Shown in pieces: positions 1-8,443 of a DNA stretch of 64,000 bases. The notes under the pieces were generated by a model. It searched no databases and had not been told where the DNA came from. It saw nothing but the letters and a program-made list of their open reading frames with translations. The stretch's first letter is position 1, and every line of letters begins with the position of its first letter. Origin of the DNA: Halohasta litchfieldiae (lineage in GTDB: Archaea; Halobacteriota; Halobacteria; Halobacteriales; Haloferacaceae); assembly GCF_002788215.1 (NCBI RefSeq), contig NZ_CP024845.1:1736001-1800000 (forward strand), written 5' to 3'. The position numbers were made by a program, and so were the translations under genes.

Positions 1-980
1 CGTCCATCGCGAGGTCGTCGCCGTCGTCGAGGGAGTCATCCATTCCACCGAGGTCGTCGTCAGGTTCTTCGCCCTCTTCGGCCCACGAGGCATCGCCTGA
101 GTCGTACTCGTCTTTCAGTTCACTAAACGACTTACCGCCGGTTGAATCTTGATCGCTCACCATTTCTTCTGATTCGCTTTCGCCGCCGACTGCGTCGGCG
201 TCATCTTCGTCCAGTTCATCGAACTCGTCGTCCATCCCGCCATCGTCGAACTCGTCGTCGCCGAACTCGTCGTCATCGTCCTCCTCGAAGTCGTCGTCGA
301 AGAAACCATCGGCGTCTTCGCTCATCACCGAGTCGTCGACGTCGTCGTCCTGCTGTGTTTCCTCTTCGCCGTCATCGAACAGTCCGAGTCCGCCACCGCC
401 GCCACCGCCGCCACCGCCGCCGACATCGAACTCGCCGGCGTCCTGTTCGTCTACGAAGGGATTGATGCCGCGCGTCACCATCTCGTAGATATCGAGCAGG
501 TTTCTGACGTCTTCCTCGACGTCTTCGATTCGGTCGCTGATCTCGGTGTTCTCGCTTTTGACGGTGTTGACCGTCGAGGAGAGGCTTGCAACCTCGTTTT
601 CGAGTTCGTCGACTTGGTGTTCGAGTTCGTCCATGTCCGCACCGCCACCGCCGCCACCGCCGCCGCCACCGAAGTCGTCATCCATCCCGCCGAAGTCATC
701 GTCCATCCCGCCGAAGTCGTCGCCGCCACCGCCGCCGCCGAACTCGTCGTCCATCCCGCCGAACTCGCCACCGTCGTCGTCCATCAGTCCGTCGCCACCG
801 CCGCCTCCCCCGCCGGAATCATCATCGTCGTCGGAATCAAGGATTCGGTCGATGATGCTCGCGCCGACCAAGCCTGCTGTGCCGGCGGCCGTGGGACCAA
901 GCACTGAGAGCTCGGTGCCGAACAGCGAGATCCCATCGAGCGCGGGGAGTGTGACGAGGAGCGATATACCGAGACCCATT
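1..980 (-). CDS. arlCE: ArlC/E (FlaCE)-type archaellum accessory protein, 3' end outside the window
   Basis: Partial gene: the first 326 codons are present and the reading frame stays open to the window edge. The ATG at 980 gives MGLGISLLV, a short hydrophobic start, followed by Gly/Asp-rich low-complexity stretches (poly-Gly and DDxFGGM-like repeats at about residues 50-105). A coiled-coil-like segment follows (LEHQVDELENEV, then VEEDVRNLLDIYEMV), leading into NPF and a second Gly/Asp tract. That layout is usual for haloarchaeal FlaC/FlaE fusion proteins, which sit in the cytosolic collar linking the archaellum motor to chemotaxis through CheF. The neighbours (cheD, cheC, cheY, archaellins) fit. 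The family-defining C-terminal domain lies outside the window, so the exact subtype (CE or D) is inferred. Confidence 0.72.
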
Positions 981-1074
981 ACGTGAAATCGTAACAACCA
1001 GTATACTTCAAACCACCCCTCTGAATTTCAGGGATGAGATTTTGAACACACGGCGACTGATGCCGGCCAAGCGG

Positions 1075-1578
1075 TCAGATTTGCTGTATCGAATCGTCGG
1101 CTGTCCGGATCGAGACCGTCTCTTCGGCCGGATCGAACCGAAGCGAGCGGCCGTGGTTGCCACCGATATCCGCGTCGACAAGCCGGATACCAAGCTCCTC
1201 GAGTAGCTGTTCGGCCATCGCTATGTTTCGGCTGCCGATACTTTCGCCGGTAGAATTAAATTGGAGCATTTCACTGCCACCGACGATCCACGCCCGAAGC
1301 CGGTTCGCATCGGCTCCGGCTTCGACCATCTCGTCGATCAGAAGCGGGAGCCCGGTGTCGACGAACTTCGCAGGGGTAGTATCACGCGCGTGGTCGACAG
1401 AAGGTAACATGACGTGGATCAGTCCGGACACCGAGTTCCGCTGGTCGTATAAAATAATCCCGAGACACGACCCCAGCCCACTCGTAACCAGAACTGTCTC
1501 GTCTGTGACGACGGCGTATTCGGCGATCCCGATTTTCCGTCGGGTGATGGTCTCATCGTTCGTTTCGAGGCGTTTCAC
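1075..1578 (-). CDS. cheD: CheD chemoreceptor glutamine deamidase
   Basis: A 167-residue protein of normal CheD length. CheD deamidates specific glutamines in methyl-accepting receptors and also binds CheC, raising its phosphatase activity. The catalytic layout is visible: GLGSCLGIILYD carries the nucleophilic Cys (residue 38), and SGLIHVMLPS carries the His (residue 55) of the Cys-His-Thr site. It lies directly downstream of cheC and cheY on the same strand, about 40 bases after the cheC stop, so co-transcription is likely. The start ATG at 1578 gives MKRLETNDETITRRKIGIAEY, placing the conserved IGIAEYAV at the usual N-terminal position. Confidence 0.93.
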   Translation of the reverse strand: MKRLETNDETITRRKIGIAEYAVVTDETVLVTSGLGSCLGIILYDQRNSVSGLIHVMLPSVDHARDTTPAKFVDTGLPLLIDEMVEAGADANRLRAWIVGGSEMLQFNSTGESIGSRNIAMAEQLLEELGIRLVDADIGGNHGRSLRFDPAEETVSIRTADDSIQQI

Positions 1579-1620
1579 GGCTCCTCCTGACTGTTCCGGT
1601 AATCGGCGTTGGAGAGTGGT

Positions 1621-2796
1621 TTACGTCTGTGCTGGCAGTGCCGACAGTGCGCGAGCGAGTTCACGCTCGTTCGGCAGCGCGTAGATATCACAGCGGCCCT
1701 GATTGCCGTCGATATCGATAGTCGAGTCGATGACAAACGCGTACTCCTGTTGTTGCCCAAGCTTGCCGACAACGGGACTCATGATCGACGACCCCATGTC
1801 GTGGACGAAGTTCGGCGGGGTGTGTTCGATACTGGTTCCAAGCACGTTGGCCCAGCCATCGATGAAGCCGCTTGTCATGATGTTGCCCAGCTCTTTGATC
1901 GCCCCTTCGGTCATCGTCCCAATCCCCTCTTCATCCGATCCGCCGGGCATCATCGCGCTGGCGATTGTCTGGGCCGACCCCTCGTCGAACAGCACGACGA
2001 GATAGCCACTCGGCAGCCCCTTGAGTTCGAAGACGACACCGACGAACCGGTCGTCACCGACCTGTTTCGGCACGTCCTTCAGCGGGACGAACCGCAGTCG
2101 ACTGATGTCGACGTCGGTGTCGAGCCCAGTCATCATCCCGATCTGGCCGGCGGCGTTACCAGCGCCCTCCTTTGCGAGGTCTTCGAAGGCGTTGAGCCGG
2201 TTGACCGGGATCTGGTTACCGTCGTCGGTGCCCGACAACAGATCCACGAACTGCCGGTACTCCGGCAGCATGTAGATCGAGAAATCGAGGTCGACGTCCA
2301 TCGCTTGGAGTTTGCTCTCGAACAGAAAGACGCCGTGTTTCTTGGCGGCCTCGATTGCCTGATCCGGGAGGATTCGCGGGCCGACCGCCTCGGTGTATTT
2401 CGGCGGCGTCATATTGATCGCTTCGCCGAGGTGGTTGGCCCAGCCGTCGATGAAGCCGCCGATCATGATGTTGCCGAGTTCGGTGACGCTGCTCTGTGCA
2501 AGTTCGTCGCTCGTTCCCGTGGCTTCCAAAAGGAGTTCTTGGAGCTTCAGGGCCCGATCGCGTTCGAACGCGAGGACGGTTTCGCCCTCTAGTCCACCTT
2601 CGAGACCGAGTTCGACCCCGACGAACGACTGGCCGGTGAACGTCTCCGCGAGCACGTTTTCGGTAACGAGGCTCACATCGGTGACTTCGACGTCCATCTG
2701 GACGCCCGTCAGCTGTGAGAGCGATCTGGCGGCGCGTTCGGCACCCTGTGAGGCGAGATGGTTGAACTGTCCAAGCTCGCGGATGTCGACTTTCAT
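1621..2796 (-). CDS. cheC: CheC-type CheY-P phosphatase with two CheC domains
   Basis: A 391-residue protein made of two CheC-like units, about twice the single-domain length. The ATG at 2796 (MKVDIRELGQFNHLASQGAE) was chosen because it matches the family N-terminus and lies one base after the cheY stop. The frame runs further upstream only through cheY. Each half has the helix ELGNIM-xx-GFIDGWAN followed by a TPP. CheC dephosphorylates CheY-P through a [D/S]-x3-E-x2-N motif. In the first half S-SVT-E-LG-N fits, while one motif in the second half has Gly at the D/S position (G-AIK-E-LG-N). An N-terminal FNHLASQGAERAA segment is also CheC-like. The order cheY-cheC-cheD suggests an adaptation operon. 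Confidence 0.9.
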   Translation of the reverse strand: MKVDIRELGQFNHLASQGAERAARSLSQLTGVQMDVEVTDVSLVTENVLAETFTGQSFVGVELGLEGGLEGETVLAFERDRALKLQELLLEATGTSDELAQSSVTELGNIMIGGFIDGWANHLGEAINMTPPKYTEAVGPRILPDQAIEAAKKHGVFLFESKLQAMDVDLDFSIYMLPEYRQFVDLLSGTDDGNQIPVNRLNAFEDLAKEGAGNAAGQIGMMTGLDTDVDISRLRFVPLKDVPKQVGDDRFVGVVFELKGLPSGYLVVLFDEGSAQTIASAMMPGGSDEEGIGTMTEGAIKELGNIMTSGFIDGWANVLGTSIEHTPPNFVHDMGSSIMSPVVGKLGQQQEYAFVIDSTIDIDGNQGRCDIYALPNERELARALSALPAQT

Positions 2797-2797
2797 G

Positions 2798-3160
2798 TTA
2801 GGCGGGGATGACGTCGTTGATCGCTTCGAGCACGTTCGGTTTCTGGAACGGTTTGGTAATGTAGCCCGAGGCACCCGCCTTGATCGCCTCCTTCATTTTC
2901 TCTTCCTGCCCGACACTGGTGCACATGATGATCTTCGCATCCGCGTTCTCGTTTGTGATCTCGTCGGTTGCCTCGATCCCACTGCGGATCGGCATGACGA
3001 TATCCATCATCACGATGTCGGGGTCGTGTTCGTTATACAAGTCGACGGCCTCAACGCCGTTTTCGGCCTCTCCGACGATATCGAAATCGCCCTCAAGGAT
3101 TTCACGGAGCAAGTTCCGCATGAACTCCGAGTCGTCGGCGATCAGCACACGCTTAGCCAT
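2798..3160 (-). CDS. cheY: CheY chemotaxis response regulator
   Basis: A 120-residue stand-alone receiver domain. The acidic pocket DD (residues 9-10), phospho-acceptor Asp53 (VMMDIVMP), the Thr/Ser switch (CTSVG) and the conserved Lys in YITKPF are all present. In archaea CheY-P is passed to the archaellum through CheF rather than binding a FliM protein. The gene is first in a minus-strand set with cheC (one-base gap) and cheD. cheA, the kinase that would phosphorylate it, lies about 28 kb away in this window, so the taxis genes are split into two blocks. Confidence 0.96.
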   Translation of the reverse strand: MAKRVLIADDSEFMRNLLREILEGDFDIVGEAENGVEAVDLYNEHDPDIVMMDIVMPIRSGIEATDEITNENADAKIIMCTSVGQEEKMKEAIKAGASGYITKPFQKPNVLEAINDVIPA

Positions 3161-3241
3161 ATATCCTGTTGGCTACTCCCCATTCTCATAAACACTCCCC
3201 TACAGTTATCAGCGCTGAGAACAGAACCGCCGAAAATCGGC

Positions 3242-4303
3242 CTACTCCTCGGACGGAGGAACGGTAAACGAGCCTTCCTTTCGGACGGCAGCCAGCAGGT
3301 CGCTGATCGAATCATCCGGTTTGAGATCATGGCGTTTGACAACTGTGTAGACGCTTTGGACCGGGTACTCGACCGCGAGGTCGCTGCCCGCGAGGATGAT
3401 TCCGAGGACGGATTCGGGTTCGACCTCCTCGGTCGTCTGGCGGGCGTACCACCGCAGCAAGGTTTCGAGCGTCTCGCCGATGTCATCCGAGGTCATCCGG
3501 CCGCGATTGACCTCTCCCTCGACGTTGAGCGTGGCATCGAAGCCGTAGTCGCCATCGCCCTGCGTGAGTTCCTCCGCGAGGAACTTGCTGACGTTGGCGT
3601 TGGTGAGCTCTACTGCTGGCGGGTCGACCGGTGGCTGGTCGTGAGCCGCCAGCTCCGACGATGACGGGGTGGGTGACCCACCACCGGTCGACTGCTGGTT
3701 GTGATTGCCTGACCGCTGGTTGCGACTACTCGACTGAGTGTTGGACGACTGCTGACTTCGACCGCCTGACTGCGTGTTGGGCGACTGCTGGTTGCCTCGG
3801 TCCCCGGACCGATTGCTCGACGACTGTTGCTTGCGACCGCCTGATTGAGTGGGCGATTGCTGGCCTCGATTGGTCGGCTGGTTGGTGGGCGATTGCTGAC
3901 CACGACCACCAGACTGCGTGTTGGGAGATTGCTGATTCTGCCCGCCCGGTTGGGTATTGCCGGGTGGCTGTTGATTCTGCCCGCCCGCCTGTGGTGTCGA
4001 CCGGTTGTCGGGCTGGGGCTGTCGAGGCGTCGACTCCTCGTCCGGTTGGGACGTCGACTGCTCCCCTCGAGGCTCCCGTGGCGGGGAGTCACTCGGCTCG
4101 GGAGCCGTCTCCGTCTCGTCGTCATCACTGAGCCAGTCGGGGTTTTCGAGGAGATCCCGATTAGGTTTCTTCGCTGGCCCGTCCGGAGAGACCACGTACC
4201 GCCCGTCGTCGATCTCCTCGACCTCGGGCTGTGCTGTAATATCGAGATCGTCAGGTGCGAGAATTCGCTCGCGGTCTTCCTCATCCGAGTTATCCGAGCC
4301 CAT
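3242..4303 (-). CDS. Acidic protein with Gln/Ser/Asn repeat linker in the motility locus
   Basis: A 353-residue protein of unknown function. The N-terminal part (1-100) is acidic (MGSDNSDEEDRERILAPDD) and includes GRYVVSPDG. Residues of about 105-210 are an imperfect repeat of [T/N]QSGGRxQQS units, rich in Gln, Ser, Asn and Pro. Residues of about 225-353 look like a compact helical domain, with LTNANVSKFLAEEL, ETLLRWYARQTTEEVEPESVLGIILAGSDLAV and VVKRHDLKP. The low-complexity middle is probably a flexible linker. It sits between the archaellin genes and cheY on the same strand, which suggests a role linked to motility or taxis, but no catalytic motif is visible. Confidence 0.75.
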   Translation of the reverse strand: MGSDNSDEEDRERILAPDDLDITAQPEVEEIDDGRYVVSPDGPAKKPNRDLLENPDWLSDDDETETAPEPSDSPPREPRGEQSTSQPDEESTPRQPQPDNRSTPQAGGQNQQPPGNTQPGGQNQQSPNTQSGGRGQQSPTNQPTNRGQQSPTQSGGRKQQSSSNRSGDRGNQQSPNTQSGGRSQQSSNTQSSSRNQRSGNHNQQSTGGGSPTPSSSELAAHDQPPVDPPAVELTNANVSKFLAEELTQGDGDYGFDATLNVEGEVNRGRMTSDDIGETLETLLRWYARQTTEEVEPESVLGIILAGSDLAVEYPVQSVYTVVKRHDLKPDDSISDLLAAVRKEGSFTVPPSEE

Positions 4304-4445
4304 GACTGTGTTGATCTTTAGCAGTCGACTAAAAGAGTGTTGCCCTCAGCAGCGTCGCTGTAGCGTTGTGCTTCGGTTGAGCACGCAAAAAATGAGTTGC
4401 AACGGGGACAACCCCGTGTTTAGTGATATTGGTTCGAGACGGCGA

Positions 4446-5006
4446 TTACAGTCTCACGGCCGACCGACCGACCAGTGAGTCTGGGACTCGCAGCTCTTCG
4501 ATTGTCGACGCGCCAGAGGCGGTCGTCAACGTTATCGTGAGCTTTTCGCCACCACTGATCTGTTCGCCATCGAGATCATCAGTAGCATTGAGCGTAAGCT
4601 CGTAGCGATCGGCACGATCAGTGATGACCGTATCCGGTGTATTGCGAGTGATGTAACCGATGTTCGAATCGTTCAGTACATCGGTGATCACTTTATCATC
4701 GGTAACGATTTCGTAGGTCACGTTCTCGAGTTGGATATCACCCGCACCTGGTGATTTCGTCACCGTGAGGTTGACGTCTGTCAGATTTTTGTCGCTTATT
4801 TGGCCAGTCGCACTCTGGATCTGAATCCGGTCGGCCACCTGCTGTGCGGACTCTTCACCGGTTGCCTCTGCTTGTGTCTGGAGCATCCCGGCCGTGTTGA
4901 TCAGCACACCTGCGGCAATCGCTGCCACGAGTACCATCGCGATGAACACGATGAGTGTCCCGATTCCAACCTGACCACGGTCCTCCGTGTTGTGTAGGGG
5001 TATCAT
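4446..5006 (-). CDS. arlB: Archaellin (copy 4 of the tandem array)
   Basis: A 186-residue structural subunit of the archaellum filament. It has the class III (type IV pilin-like) signal: a short charged leader [11 protein letters not shown], a cut before QVGIGTL, then the hydrophobic assembly helix [22 protein letters not shown]. The C-terminal half carries several N-x-S/T sites (NLT, NVT, NAT) for N-glycosylation. It is the last and most divergent member of four tandem genes: [21 protein letters not shown] and the ending LVGRSAVRL differ from the others. It is separated from copy 3 by 39 bases, whereas the other copies are two bases apart. Confidence 0.95.
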   Translation of the reverse strand: MIPLHNTEDRGQVGIGTLIVFIAMVLVAAIAAGVLINTAGMLQTQAEATGEESAQQVADRIQIQSATGQISDKNLTDVNLTVTKSPGAGDIQLENVTYEIVTDDKVITDVLNDSNIGYITRNTPDTVITDRADRYELTLNATDDLDGEQISGGEKLTITLTTASGASTIEELRVPDSLVGRSAVRL

Positions 5007-5045
5007 TGTCTTAGGTTATCATTTATTATTGATTGTATTATATTT

Positions 5046-5645
5046 TTATAATTTTACAGCTGATTTGTCGACCAGTGAGTCCGGCACGCGAAGCTCCGTG
5101 ACTGTTGAGGCACCCGGGGCGGTCGTCAGGGTCACGGTTACTTTATCGCCACCGTCAAGATTGCCGTTGAGATCTGTGGAACTGAAGTTGAGCGCGTAGC
5201 GGTCGGCCCGATCAGTGATCACGTTGTCGTCGGTCGCAGCAGTGATGGTGCTGACCTGATCCGAACCCACGACGTTCGTGATAACCTGATCGCTCGTCAC
5301 GAACTCGTAGGTCACGTTTTCAAGTTGGATGTCGTCAGCACCCGGTGATTTTGTCACACTAATATTGACTTCCGTAACTTTGGCTGTGGTATCTCCGCTA
5401 CCATCGATGACCCCAGTTGAATTAACCTGCTCTACTGTACCAGTTGCACTCTGGATCTGAATCCGGTCGGCCACCTGCTGTGAGGACTCCTCACCGGTTG
5501 CCTCGGCTTGCGTCTGGAGCAGTCCAGCCGTATTGATCAGTACACCTGCAGCAATCGCTGCCACAAGCACCATCGCGATGAACACAATGAGCGTTCCGAT
5601 TCCGACCTGACCGCGTTCGTCTGTATCGAATACTGTCTCAAACAT
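5046..5645 (-). CDS. arlB: Archaellin (copy 3 of the tandem array)
   Basis: A 199-residue archaellin with leader [12 protein letters not shown] cut before QVGIGTL, followed by the same N-terminal helix as its neighbours. It is the longest of the four through a short insert near residues 68-85 ([19 protein letters not shown]). The conserved blocks [35 protein letters not shown] and the ending [13 protein letters not shown] place it with copies 1 and 2. N-x-S/T sites include NST, NIS, NVT and NFS. The two-base gap to the gene upstream implies one polycistronic message. Confidence 0.95.
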   Translation of the reverse strand: MFETVFDTDERGQVGIGTLIVFIAMVLVAAIAAGVLINTAGLLQTQAEATGEESSQQVADRIQIQSATGTVEQVNSTGVIDGSGDTTAKVTEVNISVTKSPGADDIQLENVTYEFVTSDQVITNVVGSDQVSTITAATDDNVITDRADRYALNFSSTDLNGNLDGGDKVTVTLTTAPGASTVTELRVPDSLVDKSAVKL

Positions 5646-5647
5646 TG

Positions 5648-6214
5648 TTACAGTTTCACCGCACTACGGTCGACCAACGAGTCCGGCACTCGAAGCTCCG
5701 TAACTGTCGACGCACCTGGTGCGGTCGTCAGCGTCACGGAGATTTTCTCGCCACCCTGAAGATCTCCGTCAAGATCCTCGCTCGCATCGAAGTTGAGCTG
5801 GTAGCGGTCACTCCGATCGGTGATGACATTATCGTTAGTCTCTGCTGAGATGTTGGTGATTTGGCTCTCTGACAGCACATTGGTGATGACCTTGTCGCTC
5901 GTCACGAACTCGTAGGTCACGTTCTCAAGCTGAATATCGTCAGCACCCGGAGCCTTCGTTACCGTGATGTTGACCGCCGTTACCACTTCCCGGGTACTGT
6001 TAATTTCTCCAGTTGCACTCTGGATCTGGAGTCGGTCGCTCACCTGCTGTGAGGACTCTTCACCGGTTGCCTCGGCCTGCGTCTGGAGCAGTCCTGCCGT
6101 GTTGATTAGTACACCCGCGGCAATCGCTGCCACAAGTACCATCGCGATGAACACGATGAGTGTCCCGATTCCGACCTGACCGCGCTCGTCTGCATTAAAT
6201 ACTGTCTCAAACAT
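5648..6214 (-). CDS. arlB: Archaellin (copy 2 of the tandem array)
   Basis: A 188-residue archaellin. The leader [12 protein letters not shown] differs by only two residues from that of copy 3, and the signal and assembly helix are identical, which points to recent duplication or gene conversion at the 5' end. The middle region ([23 protein letters not shown]) is variable and carries N-x-S/T sites. The C-terminus [13 protein letters not shown] is identical to copy 1. It has a two-base gap on both sides, so it is translationally close to its neighbours within the archaellin operon. Confidence 0.95.
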   Translation of the reverse strand: MFETVFNADERGQVGIGTLIVFIAMVLVAAIAAGVLINTAGLLQTQAEATGEESSQQVSDRLQIQSATGEINSTREVVTAVNITVTKAPGADDIQLENVTYEFVTSDKVITNVLSESQITNISAETNDNVITDRSDRYQLNFDASEDLDGDLQGGEKISVTLTTAPGASTVTELRVPDSLVDRSAVKL

Positions 6215-6216
6215 TG

Positions 6217-6762
6217 TTACAGTTTCACCGCACTACGGTCGACCAACGAGTCGGGTACTCGAAGCTCTGTGACTGTTGAGGCACCCGGTGCGGTCGTCAG
6301 CGTCACGGCAATTTTGTCGCCACCCTGGAAGTTCGTATCGAAGTGCGTTGTGTTAAATTCGAGCTGGTAGCGGTCGCTCCGGTCAGTAATCACGTTATCG
6401 CTCGTCGCAGCCGTGATTTCACTGACCTGGCCAGCCGCAACAACATCCGTGATAACTTGATCGCTCGTGACGAACTCGTAGGTCACGTTCTCAAGTTGGA
6501 TATCGTCGGCACCCGGTGCCTTCGTCACCGTAATATTTACTGAGTCGATTTCCTCGCCTGTGACGTTCCCTGTCGCACTCTGGATCTGGAGCCGGTCGCT
6601 CACCTGCTGTGAGGACTCCTCACCAGTTGCTTCTGCCTGTGTCTGAAGCAGTCCGGCCGTATTGATAAGGACACCCGCCGCAATTGCTGCGACAAGTACC
6701 ATTGCGATGAACACGATGAGTGTTCCAATACCGACCTGACCTCGATCTGTGTCGTTGAACAT
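6217..6762 (-). CDS. arlB: Archaellin (copy 1, promoter-proximal)
   Basis: A 181-residue archaellin. The start is the ATG at 6762 (MFNDTDRG, then QVGIGTL), not the longer upstream frame, because the leader then has the length seen in the other three copies. Sequons include NVT (twice), NIT and NTT. It is the first gene of the array and follows a leader with a TATA-like box and a Shine-Dalgarno-like GAGGAG. Downstream blocks ([24 protein letters not shown]) are shared with copies 2 and 3. As the promoter-proximal copy it is probably the most abundantly expressed, though the sequence alone cannot prove this. Confidence 0.95.
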   Translation of the reverse strand: MFNDTDRGQVGIGTLIVFIAMVLVAAIAAGVLINTAGLLQTQAEATGEESSQQVSDRLQIQSATGNVTGEEIDSVNITVTKAPGADDIQLENVTYEFVTSDQVITDVVAAGQVSEITAATSDNVITDRSDRYQLEFNTTHFDTNFQGGDKIAVTLTTAPGASTVTELRVPDSLVDRSAVKL

Positions 6763-6852
6763 GTGTTTAATTTCGTTCTCCTCGTCGGCTACCCATTGGA
6801 TAGGGGGACCCGACGCTATGTCCAGAAAGCAGAAACTCGGTATTAAAATTAT
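6763..6852 (-). promoter_or_regulatory. Archaellin operon promoter and 5' leader
   Basis: Read on the minus strand, an AT-rich element (ATAATTTTAATA, 6841-6852) lies about 80 bases before the copy 1 ATG, in a region without genes. A purine-rich GACGAGGAGAA at 6776-6786 lies about 14-20 bases before the ATG and could pair with the 16S rRNA end. A leader of roughly 55-60 bases with a Shine-Dalgarno-like motif is unusual in a genome where most genes look leaderless. The transcription start is inferred. Confidence 0.5.
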
Positions 6853-7162
6853 GTCCGTGAATATCGACTGTGATAATCCCCGCCTGTGGTAGCTATACCC
6901 ACAAAGAGGTACAGTATCCAAGCCAATCAGTACCACTGTATGCGGTCGACATAAAGATCCACAGTCGACACGGAAAGTATCAGACCCGATGCGCTACCAA
7001 CCGATGTGAGACAGTCAGTACGCGACAAATTATTTGTTTCGCACACGCCCGTAAGTTACTGAATTTGATACCACGGTCCCACAACTGATACTGAGAAAGT
7101 CATACCGCAGGACAGCAGACCACCGACACCCTTTTTATCTTGACTCTCCCAATTATCAACTA
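6853..7162. other. Intergenic region between archaellin operon and the HTH gene
   Basis: No convincing ORF is seen. The region is less GC-rich than its surroundings. A TATA-like CTTTTTATC at about 7130-7138 lies 25-30 bases before the ATG at 7163 and suggests a leaderless transcript for the plus-strand gene. The rest may hold regulator sites for the archaellin promoter, but no clear palindrome was recognised. Confidence 0.4.
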
Positions 7163-7498
7163 ATGACATCTGAGGATCTTATCGAGGTACTCGGTAACAA
7201 GTACAATACCGAGATCCTATCGGCGACAACCGATCCCAAATCCGCCCAGGACCTCAGTGATGAGCTTGATGTCCCCATCGCTACCTGTTATCGGCGGATC
7301 AACGAACTCACCGAAACCAACCTGTTGGAGCTCCATGATCGGCCGCTGTCGGACGAACACCGCCGGATTAAGGTGTACCGGCGCAACGTCGACGAAATCG
7401 AGATCAGTTTCGACAACGGGATCGCCGTCGAGATCTCCGAGCGGTCGGTCGTCAAAAACAAGCTCGACGACGTCTGGCGGACGATGTCCAACCAGTAG
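7163..7498 (+). CDS. Winged-helix transcriptional regulator beside the archaellin operon
   Basis: A 111-residue protein with an ArsR-like winged helix at residues 1-75: LIEVLGNKYNTEILSAT, SAQDLSDELDVPIATCYRRINEL as the helix-turn-helix, and a wing ending in IKVYRRN. The C-terminal 35 residues (EISFDNGIAVEISERSVVKNKL) may mediate dimerisation. It is transcribed away from the archaellin operon, so both genes share the same upstream region. EarA, which controls archaellum genes in Methanococcus, is also an HTH protein, so a similar task is plausible but is only an inference from position. The gene ends exactly where the convergent KaiC-like gene ends. Confidence 0.82.
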   Translation: MTSEDLIEVLGNKYNTEILSATTDPKSAQDLSDELDVPIATCYRRINELTETNLLELHDRPLSDEHRRIKVYRRNVDEIEISFDNGIAVEISERSVVKNKLDDVWRTMSNQ

Positions 7499-8254
7499 TT
7501 AAAACGAGGGACCGCCGCTGGCCCCGGTGCCGCCGTCGCCACCCATCATCGAGAACCCGCTGGCTTTGTCGTGGACGATGAGTCCACCGTCGCTGATCTC
7601 CATCGGGAAAATATCGGTGTCGATATCCTGTTTTCGCATTTTGGCAACCCAAACGTAGCGGTTGACGCCGGAGTCGGTCGGCGTCTGGATGACGTAGATG
7701 TTGCCGTCGGTGAGGAAGTTCTCCAGACCGATCTCAGTGTCGGGGAACACCGCACCCTGTTCGTTGATCAAAAGCGATGTCAGCCCGTATTGTTTGAGGA
7801 TGTCGGAGAACTTCAGGAGGTAGGTCCGTTTTTCGCGCTCGTCGTCGAAAAACAGCTGGAACATTGTCAACGAGTCGAGCACGAGTCGGTCGTACTCCTC
7901 GGCGGAGAAATCTTCGAGCAGCCGGTCCATCGTCGCGGTAAAATCGCCGTCGCTCAGCATATCCCGCTTGTCGTAGATCTTGATCTCGCCTTCGTCGACC
8001 AACTCGCCGAACCGGTCGAAGCCGATTGATTCGGCGGCGGTCCGAATGTCGTCGGCGTTCTCCTCGAAGGAGATGTAAATGCCGGGCTCGTCGTACTCGG
8101 TGACGCCCGTGTACAAATACTGCATGCCGAGGATGCTTTTGCCGGTCCCCGGATTCCCGCTAACGAGGACGGTTGCGTTGTCGACGATACCGCCGTTGAG
8201 GATCTCATCGAGACCATCGACCCCGGTTGGAACTACATCTGTCATACCTGTCAT
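7499..8254 (-). CDS. KaiC-like RecA-superfamily ATPase (RAD55 family)
   Basis: About 251 residues from the ATG at 8254 (MTGMTDVVPTGVDGLDEILNGG); a second ATG three codons later is equally possible. Walker A is GNPGTGKS, a Walker B-like strand is DRLVLDSLTMF, and YISFEEN follows the pattern of KaiC/RadA-type ATPases. The C-terminus is Gly-rich (MMGGDGGTGASGG). It is not ArlH itself as far as I can tell, but ArlH belongs to the same superfamily, and this gene sits between the archaellin operon and a HalX response regulator. A signalling or motility link is therefore reasonable. The stop codon abuts that of the convergent HTH gene. Confidence 0.82.
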   Translation of the reverse strand: MTGMTDVVPTGVDGLDEILNGGIVDNATVLVSGNPGTGKSILGMQYLYTGVTEYDEPGIYISFEENADDIRTAAESIGFDRFGELVDEGEIKIYDKRDMLSDGDFTATMDRLLEDFSAEEYDRLVLDSLTMFQLFFDDEREKRTYLLKFSDILKQYGLTSLLINEQGAVFPDTEIGLENFLTDGNIYVIQTPTDSGVNRYVWVAKMRKQDIDTDIFPMEISDGGLIVHDKASGFSMMGGDGGTGASGGPSF

Positions 8255-8443
8255 TGCGGGACAATAGAACGCCCTCCTAAATGAGACCACCGGCTCTCTG
8301 TGGTTGTTACCAGATTTATAGAGAACGATTAGTAGATACATTTATACCCTCAGGGTTGTGGATGTCTCAGTACGAATGGGTGTGTGGAGTCGAACCGACA
8401 GACCGACAGATACGGAGCGTTGTCCCCACCGGGTGAGACGGCG

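Noticed and set aside
380-800. Repeated GCC/GTC triplets as a CRISPR or satellite array
   Set aside because: They encode Gly/Asp-rich stretches in frame in the ArlC/E-type protein, with no spacers and no constant period.
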